Origin: Loktanella sp. M215
GTDB lineage: Bacteria; Pseudomonadota; Alphaproteobacteria; Rhodobacterales; Rhodobacteraceae
Direction: 5' to 3'
DNA: 64,000 nucleotides
Assembly: GCF_021735925.1 (NCBI RefSeq)
Contig: NZ_WMEA01000001.1
Coordinates: 1,890,001 to 1,954,000 of the forward strand
Shown: piece after piece, positions 1-9,543 of the stretch
Position numbering within the stretch: position 1 is the first letter of the stretch
Layout of the letters: every line of letters starts with the position of its first letter
Position numbers and translations under genes: made by a program
The notes under the pieces: generated by a model
What the model was told of the DNA's origin: nothing
The model's input: the letters and a program-made list of their open reading frames with translations, nothing else
The model's database searches: none

Positions 1-978
1 CCGGTGCTGGGCACCGTGAAGCTGATCGCAGAGCCGTGGGACCTTGGCCCCGGCGGTTATCAGTTGGGCAACTGGCCGCATCCGTTTCTGGAGTTCAACG
101 ACAAGTACCGCGACAACGTCCGCAAGTACTGGCGCGGCGACAAGGGGATCACCGCCGATCTGGCCAAGCGGATCGTCGGCAGCGCGGAACAGTTCGACCA
201 CTCGGGCCGCGCCGCCACGTCGTCGATCAACTTCGTCACGGTCCACGACGGTTTCGTGCTGGAGGACGTCGTCAGCTATAACGTCAAGCACAACGCCGCC
301 AACGGCGAGGACAACCGCGACGGCAAGGACGACAACTATTCCGACAACATGGGCCATGAAGGCCCGACCGACGATCCGGCCATCCGCGCCGCCCGGGCGC
401 AGCGCAAGCGCAACCTGCTGGCCACGGTGTTCTTGTCCCAAGGCACGCCGATGCTGCTGGCGGGGGACGAGATCGGCAATTCCCAGTGGGGCAACAACAA
501 CACCTATGCGCAGGACAACGATCAGGGCTGGATCAACTGGCACAAGCCCGATCACAAGATGCTGGCCTTTGTCGAGCGTCTGTCCAACCTGCGTCGCGCC
601 CACCCGGTGCTGCGCCAGTCGCGTTTCCTGCACAGCCGCGCGCGGCGTGTCGACGGCAAGCCGGACCTGTTCTGGCGGATGCCTGACGGGCGGGCGCCGA
701 CCTCTGCCGACTGGCAGAACCCCGACTGGCGCGCTCTGTCGGTGGAGGTGCGGACCTCGTCCGACACGCCGGAATATGCGGCCTCGACCGACGTGTTGTT
801 CCTGACCTTCAACGCGGGTGACGAGGTGACGATCACGTTGCCGGACCTGCCCGCCGATAGTCTGTGGGAACTTGTGCTGGATACCGCCGCCCCCGATGAT
901 GGACCGCAGTGCGTTGCCGGCACAACGGCCCGTATCGCGGCGCAATCCGTCTGCGTCTTTGCCCAGACCCCCGCTTGA
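1..978 (+). CDS. glgX: Glycogen debranching enzyme GlgX, C-terminal part (cut by window edge)
   Basis: Hydrolyses alpha-1,6 branch points of limit dextrin during cytoplasmic glycogen breakdown. The reading frame is open from base 1 and 325 residues are visible, about half the usual GlgX length of roughly 690. The visible start has the family motif AEPWDLGPGGYQ, followed by the NFVTVHDGF segment of the GH13 barrel and by GDEIGNSQWGNNNTYAQDN, typical of GlgX and isoamylase-type enzymes. A C-terminal beta domain ends at TGA 976-978. pgm follows after 27 bases, which fits the end of a glycogen operon. The 5' part lies outside the window. Confidence 0.93.
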   Translation, partial: PVLGTVKLIAEPWDLGPGGYQLGNWPHPFLEFNDKYRDNVRKYWRGDKGITADLAKRIVGSAEQFDHSGRAATSSINFVTVHDGFVLEDVVSYNVKHNAANGEDNRDGKDDNYSDNMGHEGPTDDPAIRAARAQRKRNLLATVFLSQGTPMLLAGDEIGNSQWGNNNTYAQDNDQGWINWHKPDHKMLAFVERLSNLRRAHPVLRQSRFLHSRARRVDGKPDLFWRMPDGRAPTSADWQNPDWRALSVEVRTSSDTPEYAASTDVLFLTFNAGDEVTITLPDLPADSLWELVLDTAAPDDGPQCVAGTTARIAAQSVCVFAQTPA

Positions 979-2631
<1,653 letters not shown>

Positions 2632-2685
2632 CGCTTGCCAGACGCCCCCTCCCGGACGCAAGGTAAGCCGAAAAGGAGAGGGGCG

Positions 2686-4005
2686 ATGACGCGAACCTAC
2701 CTGAAACAGGCGAGACGCCGGCCTCAGACTGACAAGTCAGAGGTGCGGCAGATCGTTCAGGACATGCTGGCGCAGATCGAGGAGGGAGGCGACGCTGCAG
2801 TCCTTGATTACGCCCGTCAGTTCGACCGATACGACGGCCCCGTCGTCCTGACCGCGGCGCAGATCGACGCTGCCTGTGCCCGCGTCTCTGACGCCGTGAA
2901 GGCCGACATCCGCTTTGCCCATGCCAACATCCGCCGCTTTGCCGAGGCGCAGCGCGCCACCCTGCAGGACATCACGCTGGAAGTGGTGCCCGGCCTGATC
3001 GCCGGGCAGCGCAACCTGCCCGTCAGCGCCGCCGGATGTTACGTGCCCGGTGGGCGCTACAGCCACATCGCAAGCGCCGTGATGACCGTCACCACCGCCA
3101 AGGTCGCGGGCGTCGGTCACATTACCGCCTGTTCGCCGCCGCGCGGCGCGGACGGCATCGACGACGCGCTGATTTTTGCCGCGCATCTGTGCGGGGCCGA
3201 CACCATCGTCGCGCTGGGCGGTGTGCAGGGCATCGCGGCCATGGCCTTCGGTCTGCTGGGCCTGCCGCCGGTCGATATCCTCGTCGGGCCCGGCAACCAG
3301 TTCGTGGCCGAGGCCAAGCGCCTGTTGTTCGGACGTGTTGGCATCGACATGGTCGCCGGTCCCACCGACAGCCTGATCATCGCGGATGGCACGGCAGAGG
3401 CCGCGATCGTTGCGGCCGACCTCGTCGGGCAGGCAGAGCACGGCTATAATTCGCCGGTCTGGCTGGTGACAGACGACAAGGCGCTTGCGCGCGATGTCAT
3501 GGCCCGCGTGCCCGCCCTGATCGCGTCCCTGCCAGAGGTGAACCGCCTGAACGCCGAAGCCGCATGGCGCGACTGTGCGGAGGTGATCCTGTGCGACAGC
3601 CGTGAAGATATGGCGGCCACGTCAGATGTTTATGCGCCGGAACACCTGACCGTGCAGGCCGCCGACCTGCCGTGGTGGCTGGACCGCTTGCGCAACTACG
3701 GCAGCCTGTTTCTGGGCGAGGAAACGACGGTCGCCTTCGGCGACAAGGCCAGCGGCACGAACCACGTCCTGCCGACGTCGGGGGCCGCGAAATACACCGG
3801 CGGGTTGTCAGTCCACAAGTTCATGAAAATCGTCACCTGGCAGCAGGCGACCCGCATAGGATCCCGCCCGGTGGCCGAGGCGACCGCCCGGATTTCGCGT
3901 CTAGAAGGCATGGAGGGCCATGCCCGCACCGCCGATGTGCGGCTGGCCAAGTACTTCCCCGATTTCGACCCGGCCACCACCCAGATCACGAAAGAATCCC
4001 TGTGA
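2686..4005 (+). CDS. hpsN: HisD-family dehydrogenase, probable sulfopropanediol 3-dehydrogenase HpsN
   Basis: HpsN oxidises (R)-2,3-dihydroxypropane-1-sulfonate (DHPS) to (R)-3-sulfolactate with NAD+. The protein has 439 residues, like histidinol dehydrogenase. HisD-fold residues are in place: Gln249 and His252 in GQAEHGYNS, the Glu319-His320 pair in YAPEHL, Asp353 in FGDKASGTNH, and His412 in LEGMEGHARTADVRL. I chose the ATG at 2686 because GGAGAGG lies just upstream; an in-frame TTG at 2635 has no such signal. Assignment to HpsN rather than to histidine biosynthesis rests mainly on the overlapping comD-comE genes and on divergence from housekeeping HisD. The substrate is inferred. Confidence 0.75.
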   Translation: MTRTYLKQARRRPQTDKSEVRQIVQDMLAQIEEGGDAAVLDYARQFDRYDGPVVLTAAQIDAACARVSDAVKADIRFAHANIRRFAEAQRATLQDITLEVVPGLIAGQRNLPVSAAGCYVPGGRYSHIASAVMTVTTAKVAGVGHITACSPPRGADGIDDALIFAAHLCGADTIVALGGVQGIAAMAFGLLGLPPVDILVGPGNQFVAEAKRLLFGRVGIDMVAGPTDSLIIADGTAEAAIVAADLVGQAEHGYNSPVWLVTDDKALARDVMARVPALIASLPEVNRLNAEAAWRDCAEVILCDSREDMAATSDVYAPEHLTVQAADLPWWLDRLRNYGSLFLGEETTVAFGDKASGTNHVLPTSGAAKYTGGLSVHKFMKIVTWQQATRIGSRPVAEATARISRLEGMEGHARTADVRLAKYFPDFDPATTQITKESL

Positions 4006-4505
4006 ACATTTCCGAGAAACTCGTCGCGGATTTCGCGGCGAACGACGTGGGTTTCATCACCACCGTCCCGTGCAAGCAGCTTGCCGGCGTCATCGACGCG
4101 GTCGAGGCGCATCCCGCCATCCGCCATGTCCCCGCCAACAAGGAGGACGAGGGGATGGGGCTGTGTGCCGGTGCCTTCATGGGCGGCACGCGCAGCGCGA
4201 TCATCATGCAGAATACGGCGATCGGGGTCACGATCAACACGCTGGTCACGCTGATCCAGTATTACCGGATGCCGCTTCCGATGCTGATCTCTTACCGCGG
4301 AGAGTTGCGCGAACCCGTCGCATGTCAGGCCGAGATGGCGGTGCATACCAAGGCGCTGCTGGCCCAGTTGAACATCCCGACCTATCATTTTCACAAGACG
4401 AGTGACGCCGACGAATTCGACGCGATCCTGAAATACACCTTCATGTGCAACAAGCCCGTGGCGATCCTGACGGATGCGTCCTTCTGGAAAGGATACGGCG
4501 AATGA
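4002..4505 (+). CDS. comD: Sulfopyruvate decarboxylase, alpha subunit
   Basis: With ComE this forms the thiamine-diphosphate enzyme that decarboxylates 3-sulfopyruvate to sulfoacetaldehyde. The 167 residues match the separate alpha subunit (about 170) and correspond to the N-terminal pyrimidine-binding half of phosphonopyruvate decarboxylases; PANKEDEGMGLCAGAFMGG carries the activating glutamate, followed by MQNTAIG and LISYRGE. The start is a GTG that overlaps the hpsN stop (GTGA), implying translational coupling. It overlaps comE in turn. Members of this family can also act on phosphonopyruvate; the hpsN neighbour favours the sulfonate. Confidence 0.85.
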   Translation: MNISEKLVADFAANDVGFITTVPCKQLAGVIDAVEAHPAIRHVPANKEDEGMGLCAGAFMGGTRSAIIMQNTAIGVTINTLVTLIQYYRMPLPMLISYRGELREPVACQAEMAVHTKALLAQLNIPTYHFHKTSDADEFDAILKYTFMCNKPVAILTDASFWKGYGE

Positions 4506-5056
4506 TCAGGTCAGAGATTCTGAAAGACATCGCACCGATCCTGAACGGCCGGCTTGTGGTCTGCAATATCGGCATTCCGTCACAGGAACTGCACGCGATC
4601 CACGATCAGGCGAGCAATTTCTACATGCTCGGCACGATGGGGCTGGCGTCCTCCATCGGTCTGGGTCTGGCCCTGTCGCAGCCCAAGACCGTCATCGCGA
4701 TCGACGGCGACGGGTCTGTCTTGACGAACCTCGGAACGCTGCCGACCATCGCGAACAACGTGGCAGACAACTTCATCCTGCTGATCGTGGATAACGGCAG
4801 CTACGGCTCCACCGGCGATCAGCCGACCTATGCCGGGATGAAGACGAAGCTGGAGGATGTCGCCCGCGCCTGTGGCTGCGATAATGTCATCGCCTGCCAA
4901 GCCGAAGAGACCGGCAAGACCCTGCAAGCCGCCATCGACAACGGAAAGCAGACTGTCATCGTCTGCAAATGCGACAGCGGGAATGCCAAGATGCCTGTGA
5001 TCACCATGGACCCGGTCACGATCCGCGACCGGTTCATGGCGGCGGTGCGGGCCTGA
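4502..5056 (+). CDS. comE: Sulfopyruvate decarboxylase, beta subunit
   Basis: The 184-residue pyrophosphate-binding half of sulfopyruvate decarboxylase. The thiamine-diphosphate signature begins at GDGSVLTNLGTL and runs to the VDNGSYGSTGDQ segment, as in ComE. The ATG at 4502 overlaps the comD stop in an ATGA arrangement, so hpsN, comD and comE are translated as a unit. The gene ends 6 bases before the convergent gcvH, leaving no room for a terminator outside coding sequence. No sulfoacetaldehyde acetyltransferase (xsc) or sulfonate transporter is nearby. Confidence 0.87.
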   Translation: MIRSEILKDIAPILNGRLVVCNIGIPSQELHAIHDQASNFYMLGTMGLASSIGLGLALSQPKTVIAIDGDGSVLTNLGTLPTIANNVADNFILLIVDNGSYGSTGDQPTYAGMKTKLEDVARACGCDNVIACQAEETGKTLQAAIDNGKQTVIVCKCDSGNAKMPVITMDPVTIRDRFMAAVRA

Positions 5057-5062
5057 TCCGGA

Positions 5063-5422
5063 TCAGCCGACGTATTTCTTGTAGGCGCCTTCGTCCATGA
5101 AGTCGTCCATCTCGTCCATGTCCTCTGGCGAGATGGCAAAAAGCCAGCCGTCGCCAACAGGATCGTCGACCAGCAGGCCGGGATTCTTGGTCAGCGCGGT
5201 GTTCACGTCCACGATCTCTCCGCCGATGGGGGCGAGGATGTCGGAGGTCGTCTTGTCGCTCTCGACCACGGCGCATTCATCGTCCTTGACCACGGCATCG
5301 CCTTCCTCGGGCAATTCGACAAAGGCGATCTCGCCCAATTCGGCGACGCCGAATTCGGTCACGCCGACGACGATCATCCCGTCCTCCTCGCGCAGCCACA
5401 GGTGTTCTTCGGTGAATTTCAT
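5063..5422 (-). CDS. gcvH: Glycine cleavage system H protein (orphan)
   Basis: Small lipoyl carrier of 119 residues, normal length. In glycine cleavage it carries the methylamine intermediate between GcvP, GcvT and GcvL. Family features are the FTEEHLWL start, a central lipoyl hairpin with Lys57, and the C-terminal GDGWLF and EGAYKKYV blocks. Around the lipoyl lysine it reads ESDKTTSD where GcvH usually has ESVKAASD; the Asp-Lys pair recalls E2 lipoyl domains. Neither gcvT nor gcvP is adjacent: comE converges 6 bases away and a thiolase diverges upstream. It may serve the usual complex in trans or be a specialised paralogue. Confidence 0.85.
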   Translation of the reverse strand: MKFTEEHLWLREEDGMIVVGVTEFGVAELGEIAFVELPEEGDAVVKDDECAVVESDKTTSDILAPIGGEIVDVNTALTKNPGLLVDDPVGDGWLFAISPEDMDEMDDFMDEGAYKKYVG

Positions 5423-5543
5423 GGGCTCGTCCTTCGGCGCTTGCTCCGTCCCCTCCTAGAATAGGCGCGATGTCGGCGCCTTCAAGCGCCCTTGCGTGCG
5501 GATTTCCAACGCGCAAGGATGCGGCGAAACCGGGGAGGGTGGC

Positions 5544-6731
5544 ATGACCGACATTTACATCACGGGGGCGGCGCGTACGCCCCTTGGCGCATTCCAGGGC
5601 GCTTTTTCTGACGTGACGGCACCGCAACTGGGCAGCGTGGCGATCTGGGCGGCGCTTGACCGGGCAGGGGTCGATCCCGCGACCGTGGACGAGGTGTTGA
5701 TGGGCAACGTGCTGCCCGCAGGTCTGGGGCAGGCGCCCGCACGGCAGGCGGCGCTGGGCGCGGGGATGGGGGTCGCCACGCCCTGCACCACGGTCAGCAA
5801 GGTCTGCGGGTCCGGGATGAAAGCGGTGACGCAAGGCATGGACGCCATCCTCGCGGGCCATGTCGCCACGGTCGTCGCAGGCGGGATGGAGAGCATGACC
5901 AATGCCCCCTACCTGTTGCCGAAGGCGCGCGGCGGTGCGCGGATCGGCCATGACGTGATGCTGGATCACATGATGTTTGACGGGTTGGAGGACGCTTACG
6001 CCTGCACAAATTCCGGCGCGCGCCGGTCGATGGGCACGTTTGGAGAGGACTGCGCCGCGCATTACGGCTTTGACCGAGGCGCGCAGGATGCCTTTGCCAT
6101 CGCAAGCGTGACGCGGGCGAAACGGGCGGCGAACGAGGGTCTGTTCGACTGGGAAATCGCACCGGTCATGGCGGGCCGCAAGGGCGATGTCGCGGTCAGC
6201 CGCGACGAAGGACCGGACCGCATCGACACCACCAAGATCCCGAAGCTGCGCGCCGCCTTCGCGGATGGTGGCACGATCACGGCGGCCTCGGCCTCGTCCA
6301 TCAACGATGGCGCGGCGGCGCTGGTGCTGATGTCGGGCGACGCGATGAAAGCGGCGGGGGCAGAGCCGCTCGCCCGGATCGTGGGCCATGCTGCCTATGC
6401 CGGAGAGCCGGGCTGGTTCACGACCGCGCCCATCTTTGCCAAGCGCAAGCTGGCAGAGCGGATCGGCTGGGATCTGGCCGAGGTGGACCTGTTCGAGATC
6501 AACGAGGCCTTTGCCGTCGTGCCGATGGCCGCGATGGTGGACTGCGGGATCAGCCACGACCGGGTCAACGTGCACGGTGGGGCCGTCGCACTTGGCCACC
6601 CGATCGGCGCATCCGGCGCGCGGATCATCGTGACCCTGCTGGGGGCGATGCGCGCGCGCGGTGCGAAACGCGGGATCGCCAGCATCTGCATCGGCGGCGG
6701 CGAGGCGCTTGCCGTGGCGCTGGAGGCCTAG
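5544..6731 (+). CDS. Acetyl-CoA C-acyltransferase (thiolase)
   Basis: Condenses or thiolytically cleaves acyl-CoA (acetoacetyl-CoA or 3-ketoacyl-CoA). It has 395 residues, typical for type II thiolases. The active site is complete: Cys88 in SKVCGSGMKAV, NEAFAVVPMAA, His351 in GGAVALGHPIG and Cys382 in CIGGGEALAV. The ATG at 5544 has a GGGAGGG ribosome-binding site; an in-frame extension to 5496 lacks one. It diverges from gcvH across 121 bases. Whether it acts in polyhydroxybutyrate synthesis, beta-oxidation or another route cannot be told, because no partner gene lies beside it. Confidence 0.9.
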   Translation: MTDIYITGAARTPLGAFQGAFSDVTAPQLGSVAIWAALDRAGVDPATVDEVLMGNVLPAGLGQAPARQAALGAGMGVATPCTTVSKVCGSGMKAVTQGMDAILAGHVATVVAGGMESMTNAPYLLPKARGGARIGHDVMLDHMMFDGLEDAYACTNSGARRSMGTFGEDCAAHYGFDRGAQDAFAIASVTRAKRAANEGLFDWEIAPVMAGRKGDVAVSRDEGPDRIDTTKIPKLRAAFADGGTITAASASSINDGAAALVLMSGDAMKAAGAEPLARIVGHAAYAGEPGWFTTAPIFAKRKLAERIGWDLAEVDLFEINEAFAVVPMAAMVDCGISHDRVNVHGGAVALGHPIGASGARIIVTLLGAMRARGAKRGIASICIGGGEALAVALEA

Positions 6732-6741
6732 CGGCCCTCGT

Positions 6742-6852
6742 CTAGAGGATCGCCAGACGGATTGCGAAGGCGACAACGGTCAGGGCGGCGACACTCGCCA
6801 CCCAGATCGCCACGAACCACGCGATCCGCTGCCAAAGCGGGCCGGTCGCCAT
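6742..6852 (-). CDS. DUF2474 small membrane protein of the bd oxidase operon
   Basis: A 36-residue single-pass membrane protein, short enough to be missed by gene callers. It begins MATGPLWQRIAWF, continues as one hydrophobic helix, and ends AIRLAIL. Short proteins of this type (DUF2474) are found at the end of cyanide-insensitive bd oxidase operons, positionally like the CydX subunit of E. coli. Its ATG shares one base with the cioB stop (TGATG), so translation is probably coupled. It ends 10 bases from the convergent thiolase. A role in oxidase assembly or stability is inferred from position only. Confidence 0.8.
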   Translation of the reverse strand: MATGPLWQRIAWFVAIWVASVAALTVVAFAIRLAIL

Positions 6853-7862
6853 CAGTGGTAACCGTTGTCCGGGTCAAGCTTGCCGCGGAACACCCAGTAG
6901 GCATAGGCCGTGTAGGCGAGGATCAGCGGGATCAGGACAGAGGTCCCGACCAGTGCGAACTTCAGGCTGGCATCCGGGGCCGCAGCGTCGACGATCGACA
7001 GGGCCGGCGGGACGATATTGGGATAGAAGCTGATCCCAATGCCGATAAAGCTGATGACGAACAATGCCATCGACGACAGGAACGGCGTGACGTCGTGCCC
7101 CCGTGCGAGGCCGGTGAACAACATGTAGATCGCAATCGCCAGCAGCACAGGGATCGGCAGGGTATAAAGGAAGCCCGGCATCGCGAACCAACGTTCGAAG
7201 TAGGTGTAGTTCTGGAACGGCGTCCAGATGCTGACGGCGGCGATGAAGACCAGCGTGGCGATCGCCAATGGCTTTGCCAGATCGCGCATCCGGTGGTGGA
7301 CCGCGCCATCCGTCTTCATCATGACCCAAGTTGCGCCCAGCAGCGCGTAGCCTACGACAACCGCAACACCGGTCAGCACTGTGAACGGCGTCAGCCAATC
7401 CCACCAGCCGCCCGAATAGTGGCGGTCGGTGATCTTGATGCCCTGAACCAGCGCCCCCAGTGCGATGCCCTGACACAGGGCCGCCATGGTCGATCCACCG
7501 AAAAAGGCGGCGTCCCATACGCGCTTCCAGCGCTCTGTCTTCCAGCGGTATTCGAAGGCCACGCCGCGGAAGACCAGCGCCAGCAGCATCAGGATGATCG
7601 GCATGTACAGCGCCGACATCACCACCGCATAGGCCAGCGGAAAGACGGCAAAGAGGCCGCCGCCGCCCAGCACCAGCCATGTCTCGTTCCCGTCCCAGAT
7701 GGGGGCCACGGAATTCATCATCGTGTCGCGGTCTTTCTTGGAGTGGGCAAAGGGAAACAGGATGCCCACCCCCAGATCGAAGCCGTCAAGGACGACGTAG
7801 GTCAGCACGGCAAAGGCGATCAGCCCGGCCCAGATGAAGGAGAGTTCGAAAATGATGTCCAT
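6852..7862 (-). CDS. cioB: Cytochrome bd-type quinol oxidase subunit II
   Basis: Membrane subunit II of the bd quinol oxidase, 336 residues with about eight transmembrane segments. Family motifs include VLDGFDLGVGILFPF near the N-terminus, the APIWDGNETWLVLGGGGLFA block, and FRGVAFEYRWK. Length and motifs fit the cyanide-insensitive (CioB) branch rather than the longer E. coli CydB. It begins 6 bases after cioA and overlaps the DUF2474 gene by one base, giving a three-gene operon. Confidence 0.95.
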   Translation of the reverse strand: MDIIFELSFIWAGLIAFAVLTYVVLDGFDLGVGILFPFAHSKKDRDTMMNSVAPIWDGNETWLVLGGGGLFAVFPLAYAVVMSALYMPIILMLLALVFRGVAFEYRWKTERWKRVWDAAFFGGSTMAALCQGIALGALVQGIKITDRHYSGGWWDWLTPFTVLTGVAVVVGYALLGATWVMMKTDGAVHHRMRDLAKPLAIATLVFIAAVSIWTPFQNYTYFERWFAMPGFLYTLPIPVLLAIAIYMLFTGLARGHDVTPFLSSMALFVISFIGIGISFYPNIVPPALSIVDAAAPDASLKFALVGTSVLIPLILAYTAYAYWVFRGKLDPDNGYH

Positions 7863-7868
7863 GATGTC

Positions 7869-9275
7869 TTACTCCGCCGGATGTGCGTTGTGGGTCTGCT
7901 GCAGTGGCGTGATGCCAGCCGCGCGCACCGGGCCGTCACGCAGGCCCAGTCGGGCTGTGCCGGGATGCTTGCCCATCATGCGCATGATGTAAAAAGTGCC
8001 GGCGCCGAAGACGAAGAAGTAGACGACGATGAAGGAAATCAGCGATGCGGCGACAGCGGGTGCAGCCACAGGGCCAAGGCTTTCCGAGGTCCGCAACAGG
8101 CCGTAGACGGTGTAGGGCTGTCGCCCAACCTCTGTCGTGATCCAGCCGGCCAGCACCGCGACGAACCCCATCGGGCCCATCACGACGGTCGCCCGGTGCA
8201 GCCACGTGGTATCATACAGCCGCCCGCGCCAGCGCTGGATGCCGCCCCACAGGCCGATCCCCAGCATGGCAAAGCCGATGCCGACCATCACGCGAAAGCT
8301 GAAGAAGACGATGGCGACAGGGGGTTCCTGATCATCGGGCACCGTATCAAGCCCTTTGAGCGGCGCGTTCAGATCGTGCTCAAGGATCAGCGACGACAGC
8401 TTCGGTATCTCGATGGCGTAGTCGATGCGCTTTTCCGCCGGGTTCGGGATGCCGAACAGAATCAGTGGTGCGCCGTCCGGATGGCTGTCATAGTGGCCTT
8501 CCATCGCCATGATCTTGACCGGCTGGTGTTCCAGCGTGTTGATCCCGTGCGCATCGCCCGCACCGATCTGCAGCGGTGTCACGATCAGCGCCATCCACAT
8601 CGCCATCGAAAACATGGTCCGCGTGGCGGGGTTGTTGCGATCCTTCAGCAAATGCCAGCCCGCGACACCGGCCACCACGAAGGCAGTCGTCAGGTAGGCC
8701 GCAAGCACCATGTGTGTCAGCCGGTAGGGGAATGAGGGGTTGAAGATGATCGCCCACCAGTCCTCTGGCACGAACTGGCCGACGTCGTTAATGGAAAACC
8801 CTGCGGGGGTCTGCATCCAGCTGTTCACACTCAGGATCCACGTGGCCGACATCAGCGTGCCGCCCGCGACCATCGCCGTGGCGAACATGTGCAGCCCGTT
8901 GCCCACCTTTTCGCGCCCGAAAAGCATGATGCCAAGGAAGCCTGCTTCGAGGAAGAAGGCGCTCAGCACCTCGTAGGCCATCAGCGGGCCAAGGACCGGG
9001 CCGGTCTTGTCAGCATATTCGGACCAGTTGGTGCCGAATTGGTAGGACATGACGATGCCGGACACGACGCCCATGCCGAAGGCCACGGCAAAAATCTTTT
9101 TCCAATAGTCGAAGACCGTGCGATAGACCGCGTCCCCCGTCCACAGCCACAGGGCGTTCAAAACGGCCAGAAAGCTGGCCAGACCGATCGAGAATGCCGG
9201 AAAGATGATGTGGAACGACACGGTGAAGGCGAATTGGAAGCGCGCCAGTGTCTCTGCTGCAAAACTGCTGAGCAT
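7869..9275 (-). CDS. cioA: Cytochrome bd-type quinol oxidase subunit I (cyanide-insensitive type)
   Basis: Catalytic haem-bearing subunit (468 residues) that oxidises quinol and reduces oxygen to water. Candidate haem ligands are visible: His22 in the first helix (SFHIIFP), the His of PYRLTHMVLAAY, and the Met of SFRVMVGIGF. GRQPYTVYGLLRT corresponds to the conserved GRQP block. The protein is shorter than E. coli CydA (about 522) because the periplasmic Q-loop is short, which marks the CIO class. The intergenic region upstream carries an FNR-like palindrome at 9412-9425, consistent with oxygen control. Confidence 0.95.
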   Translation of the reverse strand: MLSSFAAETLARFQFAFTVSFHIIFPAFSIGLASFLAVLNALWLWTGDAVYRTVFDYWKKIFAVAFGMGVVSGIVMSYQFGTNWSEYADKTGPVLGPLMAYEVLSAFFLEAGFLGIMLFGREKVGNGLHMFATAMVAGGTLMSATWILSVNSWMQTPAGFSINDVGQFVPEDWWAIIFNPSFPYRLTHMVLAAYLTTAFVVAGVAGWHLLKDRNNPATRTMFSMAMWMALIVTPLQIGAGDAHGINTLEHQPVKIMAMEGHYDSHPDGAPLILFGIPNPAEKRIDYAIEIPKLSSLILEHDLNAPLKGLDTVPDDQEPPVAIVFFSFRVMVGIGFAMLGIGLWGGIQRWRGRLYDTTWLHRATVVMGPMGFVAVLAGWITTEVGRQPYTVYGLLRTSESLGPVAAPAVAASLISFIVVYFFVFGAGTFYIMRMMGKHPGTARLGLRDGPVRAAGITPLQQTHNAHPAE

Positions 9276-9411
9276 ATCTATTGTCCTTGGCTGTCACCCA
9301 TAATGACGGGCTTGGGTTGCAACTGTCATCCAAGGCACGAAGTTCCCATGAGGCAAACCCGCACAGACCTTGTAACTACAGGGAAATTTTTCCGAGAGTG
9401 CTTTGTCAGTA

Positions 9412-9425
9412 CTGATATAAATCAG
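9412..9425. promoter_or_regulatory. Candidate FNR/FnrL box between cioA and dctP
   Basis: A perfect inverted repeat, CTGAT-ATAA-ATCAG. It keeps the TGAT-N4-ATCA core of FNR-family sites (consensus TTGAT-N4-ATCAA) with one change per outer base. It lies 137 bases upstream of the cioA start and 119 bases upstream of dctP, in the only substantial gap between these divergent units. FnrL control of high-affinity oxidases is known in Rhodobacter; assigning this site to cioA is inference. Confidence 0.4.
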
Positions 9426-9543
9426 CAAAAACGTCAGGGTCAGTCGGATTTGCCATGACAAACCTGCGACCATCTGCATCATGCGCAGAACCTGAGGGGA
9501 TGATAGCCCTCTGTTGCTGCATTGAACGTCTGGGAGGACTGGG

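Noticed and set aside
5423..5543. Glycine riboswitch upstream of gcvH
   Set aside because: The gap is only 121 bases and lacks the conserved riboswitch core; I see just a simple CCTTGCG/CGCAAGG stem at 5490-5518.
5277..6776. 499-codon minus-strand frame opposite the thiolase
   Set aside because: It overlaps gcvH and the thiolase, both certain, and reads as low-complexity Arg/His/Gly shadow sequence.
6762..8735. 657-codon open frame on the + strand opposite cioA and cioB
   Set aside because: It is a mirror of the high-GC oxidase genes, rich in Arg, Asp, Gln and His, with no family motif; the antisense genes have complete haem and quinone motifs.
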